Part shown: one piece after another, positions 24,110 through 36,891 of the stretch
Layout: each line of letters opens with the position of its first letter
How positions within the stretch are numbered: position 1 is the first letter of the stretch
Assembly: GCF_018446385.1 (NCBI RefSeq)
Contig: NC_055990.1
Location: forward strand, 130,770,996-130,834,995
From: Zingiber officinale
Taxonomy: Eukaryota; Streptophyta; Magnoliopsida; Zingiberales; Zingiberaceae
Length of the DNA stretch: 64,000 nt
Direction of reading: 5' to 3'
Notes under the pieces: generated by a model
The model's database searches: none
Seen by the model: the letters and a program-made list of their open reading frames with translations, nothing else
Told to the model about the DNA's origin: nothing
Position numbers and translations under genes: made by a program

Positions 24110-24862
24110 GTACAAATTTGGGCGACTGTTGCCATGATTGCGAATAACGATCAAATTTTAGACGCACGCGCTTAATGGCTACCCAGTGTTTAACATTATT
24201 AGTATTGGTGTTGCTCGGGCACCGAAACTATTAGAGGTAAGAATAGGTCTTTTTTAGTAGATCTTTAAAAATTATGTTAATGGTTTGAATTATAAATTTG
24301 TTGGTTTGTTAAAAAAAAAAAATCAGAAAATTTTGTCAATCCGTTACGGCCAAAAAAGGAGATTTTTTTTTTTTTTTTGGCATGTCTGGGTTTAATTAGT
24401 AATTGATACGATCATATCTTAATTAAAATAAATAATTTATCAAACATTACTAAAATAAACTAGGTTAAGTCTGATTTGATGATTACAAATCGTGAAGTTC
24501 CATAAATATCGTGAAGGGAAAAAACTAAGAGAATTTTGAATTGTTTTCATATTGAAATTTATGTATTTATTAATAAAGTTTACTACTACCTATATTTTAA
24601 TATGGCGTAAAGATTATATTGGAGTTCTTGATAAAAATAATTATAATAAATCATGGGTAAAAATCATCAACAACAATAATAAATTAATCTCACTACGTGT
24701 AGTTGATTCTATAGATCATTTTATAATATTAAATTCTATTTCTTACTATATCATCATCTATACTTAAATAAATTTTATTTTGTTTATTATTATTAACCAT
24801 GTCTTTTTTAAACTTCCTCTTACTCATTTAACATATATGTTTGTCATAGTTTCACATTAACT
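24110..24862. other. AT-rich intergenic stretch
   Basis: Contains an oligo-T run near 24362-24380. The frame at 24552-24767 is low-complexity AT-rich sequence. No feature recognised. Confidence 0.5.
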
Positions 24863-24940
24863 AAATGGAACATTAATGGACGTCCAAGTATACGCTCATA
24901 CCGTCTAAAATGTATCTCTCGAAATTTTTTCTCAATAGAT
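24863..24940 (-). mobile_element. LINE reverse-transcriptase fragment, distal (C-terminal) piece
   Basis: The minus strand encodes EKKFREIHFRRYERILGRPL, the segment that follows the RNEISREK-type region in plant non-LTR retrotransposon proteins. It is the direct continuation of the piece at 38584-38988; the CACTA element sits between them. The final three bases (24938-24940, GAT) are the CACTA target-site duplication. Confidence 0.8.
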
Positions 24941-25352
24941 CACTACAAAAAAACAGTCTATTAGGGACGACGGTTTGCAACGAATTTAAAATTTGTTCCA
25001 AACTTTCCAACAAAATTTGCAACAAAATAATAAATTGTTCCGAATTAGCAACAAATTTACCAACAAAATAAATTCGTTGCAAATTAGCAACAAAAGATAA
25101 TTTGTCGCTAATTTTGTTGCAAGTTAACAACAAAAAATAAAATTTGTTGCAAATTTTCCAACGGATATTTAGTTCGTTGCAAATTTTGCAACGAATATTT
25201 TGTTCGTTGCAAATTTTTGCAACGAATATTTTATTCGTTGCAAATTTTTGCAATGAATAGTATATCCGTCGCAAAAATAGCAACGAAACTATTATTTGTT
25301 GGAAATTCCCGACAAATATATAATTCATCGCAAGTTTATAGCAAAAATTTGA

Positions 25353-28300
25353 GGGTAGAGTTTCCAACGAATCTTAAATTTGTTGGAAATGTTTCCAACA
25401 AAAAGGCAGATTCGTTGGAAATGTTTCCAACAAATCTGCTAATTCATTGGAGATTTCCAACAAATTTAGGATTCGTTGGAAACATTTCCAACGAATCTGC
25501 CAATTCGTTGGAAATTTCCAACGAATCGTCCAACGAATCGCAGATTCGTTGGAAAGTATGCTATGATTTAAAAACCCGTTTGACCGACCTAGAGACCTCG
25601 GAATCGGATGAAACAAGTTCCTATATGCTCCTCTTGGTCTCCTGATTCTATAGATGACCTCAAATATTTTTTTTTGAATTAAGATAAATTTTTTTCATCA
25701 AGGTCAATTGGATGAATTTGAATTTGATCATAAATGTGTTAGTGTTTTAAATCAAAATGGAGTTTAGTTGAACTTAATGGATTTCAAAAATGATTTTCGA
25801 GTGCTCAGAATGAGGAGAAATCAGTTTGTTGGGGAGCGTAAGGTTCTCGTGTTTATATCCATGAATTAAAAATAATTACGGAGCTAATTTATTTTGATTT
25901 GTGAATTTTTAAACTTAAATTTAATTTTTCAAACACATTGGGAGTTGAAAAAATAAAAGAAAAAATATATAAAGTAAAAAAAATATTTGAGGGCACATAT
26001 GAAGTCAGGATAAATAGAGGAGCACACAGGAACCGGTTTCATCCAATTCGGAGGTCTCTAGGTCGGTCAACCGTGATTTTAAGAATAGGAAGGGTTTCCA
26101 ACGAATATGAAATTCGTTGGAGATTTCCAACAAAATGGCAGATTCGTTGGAAACGTTTCCAATGAATCTGCCAATTCGTTGGAAATTTCCAACGAATCGC
26201 AGATTCGTTGGAAAGTATGCTATGATTTAAAAACCCATTTGACCAACCTAGAGACCTCGGAATCGGATGAAACAAGTTCCTATGTGCTCCTCTTGGTCTC
26301 CTGATTCTATAGATGACCTCAAATATTTTTTTTGAATTAAGATAAATTTTTACATCAAGGTCAATTGGATGAATTCGAATTTGATCATGAATGTGTTAGT
26401 GTTTTAAATCAAAATGGAGTTTAGTTGAACTTGGTGGATTTAAAAAATGATGTTCGAGTGCTCAGAACGAGAGGAAATCAATTTGTTAGGGAGCGTAAGG
26501 TTCTCGTGATTATATCCATGAATTAAAAATAATTACGGAGCTAATTTATTTTGATTTGTGAATTTTTAAACTTAAATTTAATTTTTCAAACACATTGGGG
26601 GTTGAAAAAATAAAATAAAAAATATATAAAGTAAAAAAAAATATTTGAGGGCACATATGAAGTCAGGATAAATAGAGGAGCACATAAGAACCGGTTTCAT
26701 CCAATTCGGAGGTCTCTAGGTCGGTCAACCGTGATTTTAAGAATAGGAAGGGTTTCCAACGAATCTGAAATTCGTTGGAGATTTCCTACAAAATGGCAGA
26801 TTCGTTGGAAACGTTTCCAACGAATCTGCCAATTCGTTGGAAATTTCCAACGAATCGCAGATTCGTTGGAAAGTATGCTATGATTTAAAAACCCATTTGA
26901 CCGACCTAGAGACCTCGGAATAGAATGAAACAAGTTCCTATGTGCTCTTCTTGGTCTCCTGATTCTATAGATGACCTCAAATATTTTTTTTGAATTAAGA
27001 TAAATTTTTTACATCAAGGTCAATTGGATGAATTCGAATTTGATCATGAGTGTGTTAGTGTTTTAAATCAAAATGGAGTTTAGTTGAACTTGGTGGATTT
27101 AAAAAATGATGTTCGAGTGCTCAGAACGAGAGGAAATCAGTTTGTTAGGGAGCATAAGGTTCTCGTGATTATATCCATGAATTAAAAATAATTACGGAGC
27201 TAATTTATTTTGATTTGTGAATTTTTAAACTTAAATTTAATTTTTCAAACACATTGGGAGTTGAAAAAATAAAATAAAAAATATATAAAGTAAAAAAAAT
27301 ATTTGAGGGCACATATGAAGTCAGGATAAATAGAGGAGCACACAGGAACCGGTTTCATCCAATTCGGAGGTCTGTAGGTCGGTCAACCGTGATTTTAAGA
27401 ATAGGAAGAGTTTCCAACGAATATGAAATTCGTTGGAGATTTCCAACAAAATGGCAGATTCGTTGGAAACGTTTCCAACGAATCTGCCAATTCGTTGGAA
27501 ATTTCCAACGAATCGCAGATTCGTTGGAAAGTATGCTATGATTTAAAAACCCATTTGACCGACCTAGAGACCTCGGAATCGGATGAAACAAGTTCCTATG
27601 TGCTCCTCTTGGTCTCCTGATTCTATAGATGACCTCAAATATTTTTTTTGAATTAAGATAAATTTTTACATCAAGGTCAATTGGATGAATTCGAATTTGA
27701 TCATGAATGTGTTAGTGTTTTAAATCAAAATGGAGTTTAGTTGAACTTGGTGGATTTAAAAAATGATGTTCGATTGCTCAGAACGAGAGGAAATCAGTTT
27801 GTTAGGGAGCGTAAGGTTCTCGTGATTATATCCATGAATTAAAAATAATTACGGAGCTAATTTATTTTGATTTGTGAATTTTTAAACTTAAATTTAATTT
27901 TTCAAACACATTGGGGGTTGAAAAAATAAAAGAAAAAATATATAAAGTAAAAAAAATATTTGAGGGCACATATGAAGTCAGGATAAATAGAGGAGCACAT
28001 AAGAACCGGTTTCATCCAATTCGGAGGTCTGTAGGTCGGTCAACCGTGATTTTAAGAATAGGAAGGGTTTCCAACGAATCTAAAATTCGTTGGAGATTTC
28101 CAACAAAATGGCAGATTCGTTGGAAACGTTTCCAACGAATCTGCCAATTCGTTGGAAATTTCCAACGAATCGCAGATTCGTTGGAAAGTATGCTATGATT
28201 TAAAAACCCATTTGACCGACCTAGAGACCTCGGAATCGGATGAAACAAGTTCCTATGTGCTCTTCTTGGTCTCCTGATTCTATAGATGACCTCAAATATT

Positions 28301-30120
28301 TTTTTTGAATTAAGATAAATTTTTTACATCAAGGTCAATTGGATGAATTCGAATTTGATCATGAGTGTGTTAGTGTTTTAAATCAAAATGGAGTTTAGTT
28401 GAACTTGGTGGATTTAAAAAATGATGTTCGAGTGCTCAGAACGAGAGGAAATCAGTTTGTTAGGGAGCATAAGGTTCTCGTGATTATATCCATGAATTAA
28501 AAATAATTACGGAGCTAATTTATTTTGATTTGTGAATTTTTAAACTTAAATTTAATTTTTCAAACACATTGGGAGTTGAAAAAATAAAAGAAAAAATATA
28601 TAAAGTAAAAAAAATATTTGAGGGCACATATGAAGTCAGGATAAATAGAGGAGCACACAGGAACTGGTTTCATCCAATTCGGAGGTCCTAGGTCGGTCAA
28701 CCGTGATTTTAAGAATAGGAAGGGTTTCCAACGAATCTGAAATTCGTTGGAGATTTCCAACAAAATGGCAAATTCGTTGGAAATGTTTCCAACGAATCTG
28801 CCAATTCGTTGGGAATTTCCAACGAATCGCAGATTCGTTGGAAAGTATGCTATGATTTAAAAACCATTTGACCGACCTAGAGACCTCGGAATCGGATGAA
28901 ACAAGTTCCTATGTGCTCCTCTTGGTCTCCTGATTCTATAGATGACCTCAAATATTTTTTTTGAATTAAGATAAATTTTTACATCAAGGTCAATTGGATG
29001 AATTCGAATTTGATCATGAATGTGTTAGTGTTTTAAATCAAAATGGAGTTTAGTTGAACTTGGTGGATTTAAAAAATGATGTTCGAGTGCTCAGAACGAG
29101 AGGAAATCAGTTTGTTAGGGAGCGTAAGGTTCTCGTGATTATATCCATGAATTAAAAATAATTACGGAGCTAATTTATTTTGATTTGTGAATTTTTAAAC
29201 TTAAATTTAATTTTTCAAACACATTGGGGGTTGAAAAAATAAAAGGAAAAATATATAAAGTAAAAAAAATATTTGAGGGCACATATGAAGTCAGGATAAA
29301 TAGAGGAGCACATAAGAACCGGTTTCATCCAATTCGGAGGTCTCTAGGTCGGTCAACCGTGATTTTAAGAATAGGAAGGGTTTCCAACGAATCTGAAATT
29401 CGTTGGAGATTTCCAACAAAATGGCAGATTCGTTGGAAACGTTTCCAACGAATCTGCCAATTCGTTGGAAATTTCCAACGAATCGCATATTCGTTGGAAA
29501 GTATGCTATGATTTAAAAACCCATTTGACCGACCTAGAGACCTCGGAATCGGATGAAACAAGTTCCTATGTGCTCCTCTTGGTCTCCTGATTCTATAGAT
29601 GACCTCAAATATTTTTTTTGAATTAAGAAAAATTTTTTACATCAAGGTCAATTGGATGAATTCGAATTTGATCATGAATGTGTTAGTGTTTTAAATCAAA
29701 ATGGAGTTTAGTTGAACTTGGTGGATTTAAAAAATGATGTTCGAGTGCTCAGAACGAGAGAAAATCAGTTTGTTGGGGAGCGTAAGGTTCTCGTGATTAT
29801 ATCCATGAATTAAAAATAATTACGGAGCTAATTTATTTTGATTTGTGAATTTTTAAACTTAAATTTAATTTTTCCAACACATTGGGGGTTGAAAAAATAA
29901 AAGAAAAAATATATAAAGTGAAAAAAATATTTGAGGGCACATATGAAGTCAGGATAAATAGAGAAGCACACAGGAACCGGTTTCATCCAATTCGGAGGTC
30001 TCTAGGTCGGTCAACCATGATTTTAAGAATAGGAAGGGTTTCCAACGAATCTGAAATTCGTTGGAGATTTCCAACAAAATGGCAGATTCGTTGGAAATCT
30101 CCAACGAATTGTGGATTCGT
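25353..30120. repeat. Tandem array of seven ~657-bp units in the CACTA left arm
   Basis: Landmarks recur every 656-659 bp: GACCTAGAGACCTCGGAAT at about 25588, 26245, 26904, 27562, 28220, 28877 and 29534; and GTTGAAAAAATAAAA at about 25943, 26601, 27260, 27917, 28575, 29230 and 29888. Each unit holds a cluster of the self-complementary core TTGGAAATTTCCAA flanked by CGAA/TTCG, then ~450 bp of AT-rich spacer. Units are nearly identical, so the expansion is recent or homogenised. The frames that appear in each unit on both strands encode the same FVGN/SLEISNES/RWKFPTN strings simply because the motif is palindromic; they are not genes. Confidence 0.95.
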
Positions 30121-30235
30121 TGCGAATATCCAACAAATAATATTTTTGATGGAAATTTGTTGGAAGATCCCTAATTACATATCCTTACCCGGCCCGATTT
30201 CTTCTCCTCACATCTTCTCTTGACCTAATTTTCCT

Positions 30236-31180
30236 TACGGCGGCTGCGGCAATTTTTTCACCTTCTCTGGACTGGTAAGCCACTCTCGTTCTAGCCCTTC
30301 TTTTTTTCCCGTTCTCCCGGCGTCTCCTTTTTTCCCGATCTCACGGCGTCGCCTGGCGGCTCACGGCGTCGCGTGGCCGGTCGCTGTCGCGCCTTGCCAA
30401 TCGCGCCATCATCTGGCCGCGAGCGGCCGCGCCCGGCCGCGACCGGCCGCGACTGGTGCCTGGTCGCGTGTGGCCGTGAGTGGCTGCGAACAGCGGCGAA
30501 TGGCAGCTCACGGCGGTCCCTGGTAGCTCAAGGTGCTGTCTAGCCCCTTGCGCTGGCGCCTGGCCTTAGCGCCGCTGCCTGGCCGCTCTCGCAGCTTCCT
30601 GGTTGCTCTCAACGGCGCTGAGGTTGGCCACTAGCAGCATCCCTATCCACTGTCGGCATAGGATGGCTGATGGTGGCCTCACTTAGCTGTTGTTTGGCGT
30701 TGGTGATCCCGCTGGCGGCGTAGGCTGGCCACTGGTGACTGATGCTGTCCGCCAGCTGCTGATAGCATTGGGTGACCTCTGTTTGTAAACCGACAGATCA
30801 TTGTTTGATGTCAACTAGTTGTTCTCAATCTTGATTGGTCGTGGGCTGTCTGTGCGTTACAGTGGCACAGCTGTCCGGGGGTCAATGCCTTGCCGTTGGG
30901 GCCAAGAATATATTTGATAATTTCTAGACTTTTTTATTTTATTGTAAATTTAATATTATTGTTTTTGCAGGTTTGGATTTGACGTGGCTGGGAGAGACTT
31001 TCGGTTTTATTTACCTTTGTTAGGTATATTTTTTTACACCTGATATTTTAATAATGATTGCATGCTTTTATTTTCCTATATTATATTTTATTTGTAGTTG
31101 TATGTGAGCTAAGTAATATTGACCATTAGTATTTGTGTTCTAGGAGTTTTTATTACTATATTTTATTTGAAACAGGCAAC
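30236..31180 (+). promoter_or_regulatory. GC-rich leader/promoter region of the CACTA transposase gene
   Basis: At 30240-30750 composition flips to CG-rich, with repeated GGCCGCGACCGG-like words, between AT-rich neighbours. Consensus splice sites suggest non-coding leader exons: donor CTG|GTAAGC at about 30278, acceptor TTTTTGCAG near 30969, donor TTAG|GTATAT near 31023 and acceptor GAAACAG at 31176, just before the ATG at 31181. No coding frame is evident. Confidence 0.5.
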
Positions 31181-34100
31181 ATGCAGAATGAAAGAAGTTG
31201 GATGTATAATAAAAATTTACCTGACCGTGGGGGTTTAACTGATGAGTTTATTACTGGGTTGAGACAGTTTTTAAATTTTGCATCTAGTAATGTTGAGTTT
31301 ATGGATGGTAATCAGATACGATGTCCATGCAGAAAGTGTCATAATGGAAAATTTTTACCATCTAATAAAGTTTCAGAGCATCTTTGTAGATTTGGTTTTA
31401 CTCCGAATTACTATAATTGGACATGTCATGGTGAACCATTCATATCTGATGAGGATTGTTATGGACACAACATACAAGTCTCTAGGGATCAAAGTTATTA
31501 TAATCAATTAAATCCATATCAAAGAATGATATTTGATGCAGCGGCTCCGAATTTAATTCCTGAACCACATGGTGCCAGTTCTAGCTGCCCTCCAACAGTT
31601 GAGCAAATGTTTACAACATATGCATCACCATTAGAAGAGGTACAAGTGCCAGGTGTTGATGAAATTGTGAATAATGAAACATATCTTAAATTTCAGGAAG
31701 TGTTAAGTGCTGCAGATGAACCTTTATGGACTGGTTGTGACAAGCATACTAAATTATCATTCACTGCAAGACTGTTGAATATCAAGGCAGAGTCTAATTT
31801 GTCGGAAGATAATTTCAATAAGGTTGTTCAAGCTATTGAAGAGGCATTGCCCCAAGATAATATACTGCCTAATGATTTTTACAGTATGAAAAAACTTACG
31901 AAAGAATTAGGTCTTCCGGTGGAAAGAATTGACGTTTGCAGAGACGGTTGTATGCTATATTGGGGAGATGATGCAGATGCAAATGTTTGTAGATTCTGTA
32001 ATCAAGATAGGTACAAGATCTCTAGAAGGAGTCAACAACGACGTAAATCATACAGTCAGTTATTTTATTTGCCATTAACTCCTAGGTTACAAAGACTTTA
32101 TACATCAAAGACCACTGCTCAACACATGACTTGGCATGCAAATCATCGAACAGAGGAGGGATTAATGTGTCATCCATCAGATGCAGAGGCATGGAAAAAT
32201 TTTGATAGAACATATCCTGAATTTGCGAAGGAGACTCGAAACATTCGGTTAGGTCTTTGTGCTGATGGTTTTGCTCCATTTAGTAAATCAGGAAGACAGT
32301 ATTCTTGTTGGCCAGTTATATTAACTCCATATAATCTTCCACCTGGGATGTGCATGAAAACACCGTATATGTTTTTAACATTAGTTGTGCCTGGCCCGCA
32401 AAATCCAAAGAAGTTAATAGATTTTATATGCAACCACTGATTGCAGAGCTAAAACAACTATGGGATGAAGGGTTTCCTACATATGACGTCCATACTAATC
32501 AGATGTTTGTTATGAAGGCTGCTCTTCTTTGGACCATTAATGACTTTCCAGCTTATGGAATGCTATCTGGTTGGAGTACTGCGGGAATCTTAGGTTGCCC
32601 AATATGTATGGAGAGATCAAAGTCGATCAGATTGAAATATGGAAGAAAGCCGAGTTATTTTGATTGTCATAGGCAATTTTTACCATTAAATCATAATTTC
32701 AGAAGGAATAAAGATGAGTTCACTAGGAATAGAATTGAAAGAACACCTCCGCCATTAAGATTGACAGGTCAAGATATTTGGTATAGAGTGTGTCACTTTC
32801 CATCTGTTATTGAAGAACCACATGGTACAACATATGAATATGGAAGCACTCATAAATGGACTAAGCGGAGTATATTTTGGGATTTACCTTATTGGTATAG
32901 TAATTTAATTCATCATAATCTGGATGTCATGCATATTGAGAAAAATATTTTTGATAATCTCATAAATACAGTGATGGATATTACCGGAAAAACAAAAGAT
33001 AATTTGAATGCAAGAAAAGATATGCGACTAATTTGTAAACGACCCACTCTTGATGTGGATGAAAGTAGTAGGGGACCAAAGCCAAAGACAATTTATACAT
33101 TGAATAAAGAACAGAGACGTGTTGTTTGTGAATGGTTGAAATCATTGAGATTTCCTGATGAGTATGTCTCTAATCTTGGGAGATGCGTCGATATGAAGGA
33201 ATTCAAATTGATTGGTTTGAAAAGTCACGATTGTCATATATTTATGGAAAGACTTATTCCAATTGCTTTTAAGGAACTCTTACCAAATTTTGTATGGGGT
33301 ACAATTACGGAGTTAAGCATTTTCCTTCATGATATTTCCTCAACAGTTTTGAGATATTCACAGATGGAGAAGTTAGAAAGAGACATTCCAATTATTTTGT
33401 GTAATTTAGAAAGAATCTTTCCACCTTCATTTTTTGATTCAATGGAACATCTTTTGGTTCACTTGCCATACGAGGCCAAAGTTGGAGGACCAGTTCATTT
33501 TCGATGGATGTATCCATTTGAAAGGTATATTTTGTTTTATCTTATATACTTCGTTATTAATGCATTGTAAATTTATAACTTTTTTATATATATTCCTCTA
33601 ATACAAATTGTTATATTTCAATCAGATTTTTATATCATTTGAAGAAAAAAGTAAAAAATAAGGCACATGTTGAAGCCTCTATTGTTAATGCATACATTGT
33701 GGAGGAAGTAACAACTTTTGCATTGTATTATTTTGAGCCTCACATTCAGACCAAAAGACGAAGACCTGGAAGAAATGATGAAGGTCCTATTGATCCCAAT
33801 ACGAACATATTCTCAATTTTTAATTATCTTGGTCGACCGAGTGGACAATGTAAGCAAAGATATTTAACTGATCAAGAATGGCGAGCAGCCCAGACATATG
33901 TTTTACTTAATTGTCCAGAAGTATCACCATATTTCGAGTTAGTATATCTTTCCTATTTTTTTTTATCGTAACTTTTTGTTATTATAATTAAATTTTTTAT
34001 GATAGGATTTTTCAAAACTTGTATTCTGATATGCCAACACTAGAGTTTGATCGTTTCTGCGATCAAGAATTTGCACCTTGGTTCAAATCATATGTAAGTA

Positions 34101-34817
34101 ATTTTTACCTTGTATTCTAATTTACCGTATTGGTATAGTATATTTTAACTGAATAACATATTCATTTGAGTTTAGATTTATGATAATCAAGCTCATCTCG
34201 AACATCAAATGTTATTTCATCTATCTTGGGGTCCAAAAGCAATGGTACACACTTGGCCAGCATATTTCATAAATGGATATAATTTTCATACTCAAGAATA
34301 TGGAAAAGGGAAGACTACAATGAATAGTGGGGTATGTGTTCAGTCATCCAATGATGGAGGTGTAAGCACTGATTTTTATGGTCTACTGGATGAAATTATA
34401 GAGATAGAATACCCTGGTCCAGAAATGCGAGTTATCTTATTTATGTGTCGCTGGTTTGATCCTATCAGAGGGATGAAGGTGCATCCATGTTATAATTTGG
34501 TTGAAATAAATCATAAAAGATTATATAAGAGATATGAACCTTTTGTTTTGGCACAACAAGCGATTCAAGTGTTTTATGCTTCATACCCTAGCTTGAAACG
34601 TGATAAAATGGATTGGTGGGCTGTTTGTAAAACTAAAGCACGGAAAAAAATAGAGGAACATTGGGAAGACATTGCATATCAACAAGAGGAGGTTGTAAAT
34701 ACATTTCAGACCGAGGAATATATTATTCCAACATTACGAGATCCCAGCGGAGTAGTGATAAATGTGGATGCCAGTGAATTTCATGAGGTTGATGATAATG
34801 ATGAAGATGATGATGAT

Positions 34818-34848
<31 letters not shown>

Positions 34849-34907
34849 AGGAAGAGGACGAGGACGAGGACGAGGACGAGGAGGACGACGACAACTTTGA
34901 TTTTTAA
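31181..34907 (+). CDS. CACTA transposase (tnp2 / TNPD-like), one frameshift
   Basis: Encodes the element's catalytic protein. Exons 31181-33524, 33626-33937, 34006-34093 and 34176-34907 join in phase with GT-AG introns. Residues ~5-85 are the transposase-associated domain (RCPCRKCHNGKFL). The tnp2 domain follows, with CADGFAPFSKSGRQYSCWPV then DFPAYGMLSGWSTAG and HNLDVMHIEKNIFDN. After it come DUF4218 (LPIAFKELLPNFVWG to PYEAKVGGPVHFRWMYPFE) and DUF4216 (MCRWFDP), then an extended Asp/Glu tail (34790-34895) ending NFDF. The first frame stops at 32438-32440, while homology continues in another frame from about 32425, consistent with loss of one nucleotide in GATTTTATATG at 32420-32430. Otherwise it is full length. 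The break may be a real inactivation or an assembly error in a T run. Confidence 0.9.
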
Positions 34908-35246
34908 CATGTACGATAAGTTTTTTTATATTTAATTTTAATTTGTAAATTTATAAAATTCATAGTTTAATTAATTGTCTACATAATATCTCATTGTTAA
35001 ATTTATATATGTTATATTTGTGCTGTTTTTTGTTCTATAGGTCATTAGAGGTGAGACATTATCACTGCAGATTCTCGCTCTCTGACTTTTATATTATGGA
35101 TATTGTAAGTTTTTCATATTTCTTCAGCAAGCATTAAGTTTTTTATTTCTTTTATTCTAATTTTGATTTTTGGTTGACAGTTTTGACGGGCACGCCATAG
35201 ACGACACCATTCAAGCATTGGCCAGATTGATTCACCATATGATAGG

Positions 35247-36891
35247 ATGGTACCTACGCCCTCCCCTCAGGCAGGACCTTCTCGTGGGCAGTCGCCAGCA
35301 GAACCTTCTCATGGCCAGTCGCCGGCAGGACCCTCACGTCGACTGTCCCCGGCAGGACCTTCACGTGGCCAGTCACCGGCAGGACCTTCATGTGGCCAGT
35401 CACCGGCAGGACCTTCACATGGCCAGTCACCGGCAGGACCTTCACATGGCCAGTCACCGGCAGGACCTTCATGTGGCCAGTCACCGGCAGGACCTTCACA
35501 TGGCCATTCACCTTCCCCACTTGAGTCGCCGATACCTGCCAGACACTCAACCGTTGATATTGCCGACGCTCGACTGCATATAGTCCCTCTTGGAGACTCG
35601 TAAGTATTAAAATTATTATATTTTAACTATCTTAATTATTTAACGTTGTTTATTGTAATTTTATGATAGATTTGAAAATTCAGTAACTGTTGTTCGTGAG
35701 ATTAATCAAATTGTGAATAACTTTTGGAAAGGAGACTCAATGTCATACTCAAGCACTCCAGCACCCACAAAAGAACTCTGGTGGTGCGAGTTTAAGGTAT
35801 AGTTAATTTATTTTATATATAAAACAATTACGTTCATGTATAATCTATTGTTTTTTTCATTTCAGCGATTATTTAGTTGGGACCCTTATTTTGAGATGGA
35901 AGTTAAAAGAATTTTCAAAAAGAAATGTGGTGATCACATTCGGCATGTATTAAACCATGCCAAAAGTACTGGAAAAAAGCCTCCCTTTATCACGACGGAC
36001 AATTGGGTTAGGATCTGCAATTTTTGGCAAACTGATGAGTGCAAAGAAAGGAGTTTGCGGAATAAAATAAATCAAGCTTATAATTCTGGAGACTCACGTG
36101 CAATATATGCAGGAGGATCTATAAATATCGAGGAGCATTCACGTAGATTGGTAAATTTTCAACTCTACAATTAGATTTTTAATATATTTGTTGTTATTAT
36201 ATTATTTCTAATCGTATTATTTTTAGTCTAGGGATTTGGGAAAAGAGCTCGATTTTATAGACACTTTCGTCCGCACTTTTCAAAAAAAAGACAAGACTTG
36301 GAGTGGAGATAGAGCTAGAATAATTAAGGTTTGATTTAATCTTTAATCATAATTTTAACTTAGATTTTATTACTTATCTATTTGCTCTAATTAAGGTTTT
36401 AATTTTTCATAGGAGAGATATGATGAGCTATCATTATCTCAAAGAAGTTCAGGTGATGGTGATAATATTGAGGGATCTGAGCCGTCTGTTAGTAATAATT
36501 TAGATTTATGGTTAGAGGCCAGTGGGGGAGTCAAAGGGGGAAGGATAATAGGTATGGGTTCTATGAGTAGAATCCATAATGTTCCTCGAAGATCTTTATC
36601 TTCTTCTACCCGACCCGCAGTAACGACACAGATTCATAGCTTAACTGAAGAGGTTGACAATTTGAAAGACATAATATCTCAAAGGGATCAGCAAATTTTA
36701 GAAATTCAAAAACAAAATTCACAAAGAGATCTAGATATGGTTGAAATGCGTAAACAGCAAGCCTTTCTTTACAACAATTTCAACAATTTAGATCGGGTTC
36801 AAGCTATATTCCTCCTGGTATTGGTGATGATGCTAATGACGATGATGATGTCGATGATGATGCCGCCGATGATGTTGATGATGATGCATGA
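35247..36891 (+). CDS. Second CACTA protein, Transposase_24-like (TNPA-type), with a repeat-rich N-terminus and a late frame break
   Basis: Exons 35247-35599, 35670-35796, 35866-36150, 36227-36328 and 36413-36891 join in phase. The N-terminus is a Pro/Ser/Gly nonapeptide repeat (SPAGPSHGQ). Exons 2-4 hold the Transposase_24-like domain with RLFSWDPYFEMEVKRIF, WVRICNFW, and a NKINQAYNSGDSRAIYAGG motif. Exon 5 has a coiled-coil stretch (LTEEVDNLKDIISQRDQQIL) typical of the partner protein that binds subterminal repeats. Near 36790 the frame with homology changes: the reading frame so far runs on into a Met-rich tail to 36901, whereas the other frame gives an Asp-rich tail ending at 36891, as relatives have. 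Start is uncertain; splicing from an upstream leader shared with the transposase is possible. Confidence 0.75.
35259..35514 (+). repeat. 27-bp coding minisatellite (nine-residue SPAGPSHGQ repeat)
   Basis: About nine tandem copies of a 27-bp unit (CCGGCAGGACCTTCACATGG plus GCCAGTCA) in frame within the second CACTA gene. Variants RGQ, CGQ and HGQ show point changes between units. The other frames are open across the array only because the unit length is a multiple of three. Confidence 0.9.

Noticed and set aside
25217-30223. Many short frames on both strands giving FVGNFQRI, SLEISNES or RWKFPTN peptides
   Set aside because: They are translations of the palindromic CACTA motif; both strands and several frames give the same strings, and stops fall at unit edges. 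Same for 37516-38282.
35170-35583. Alternative frames across the 27-bp repeat (HRQDLHVAS and minus-strand VKVLPVTGH types)
   Set aside because: Repeat length divisible by three keeps all frames open; only the SPAGPSHGQ frame continues through in-phase introns into the Transposase_24-like domain.
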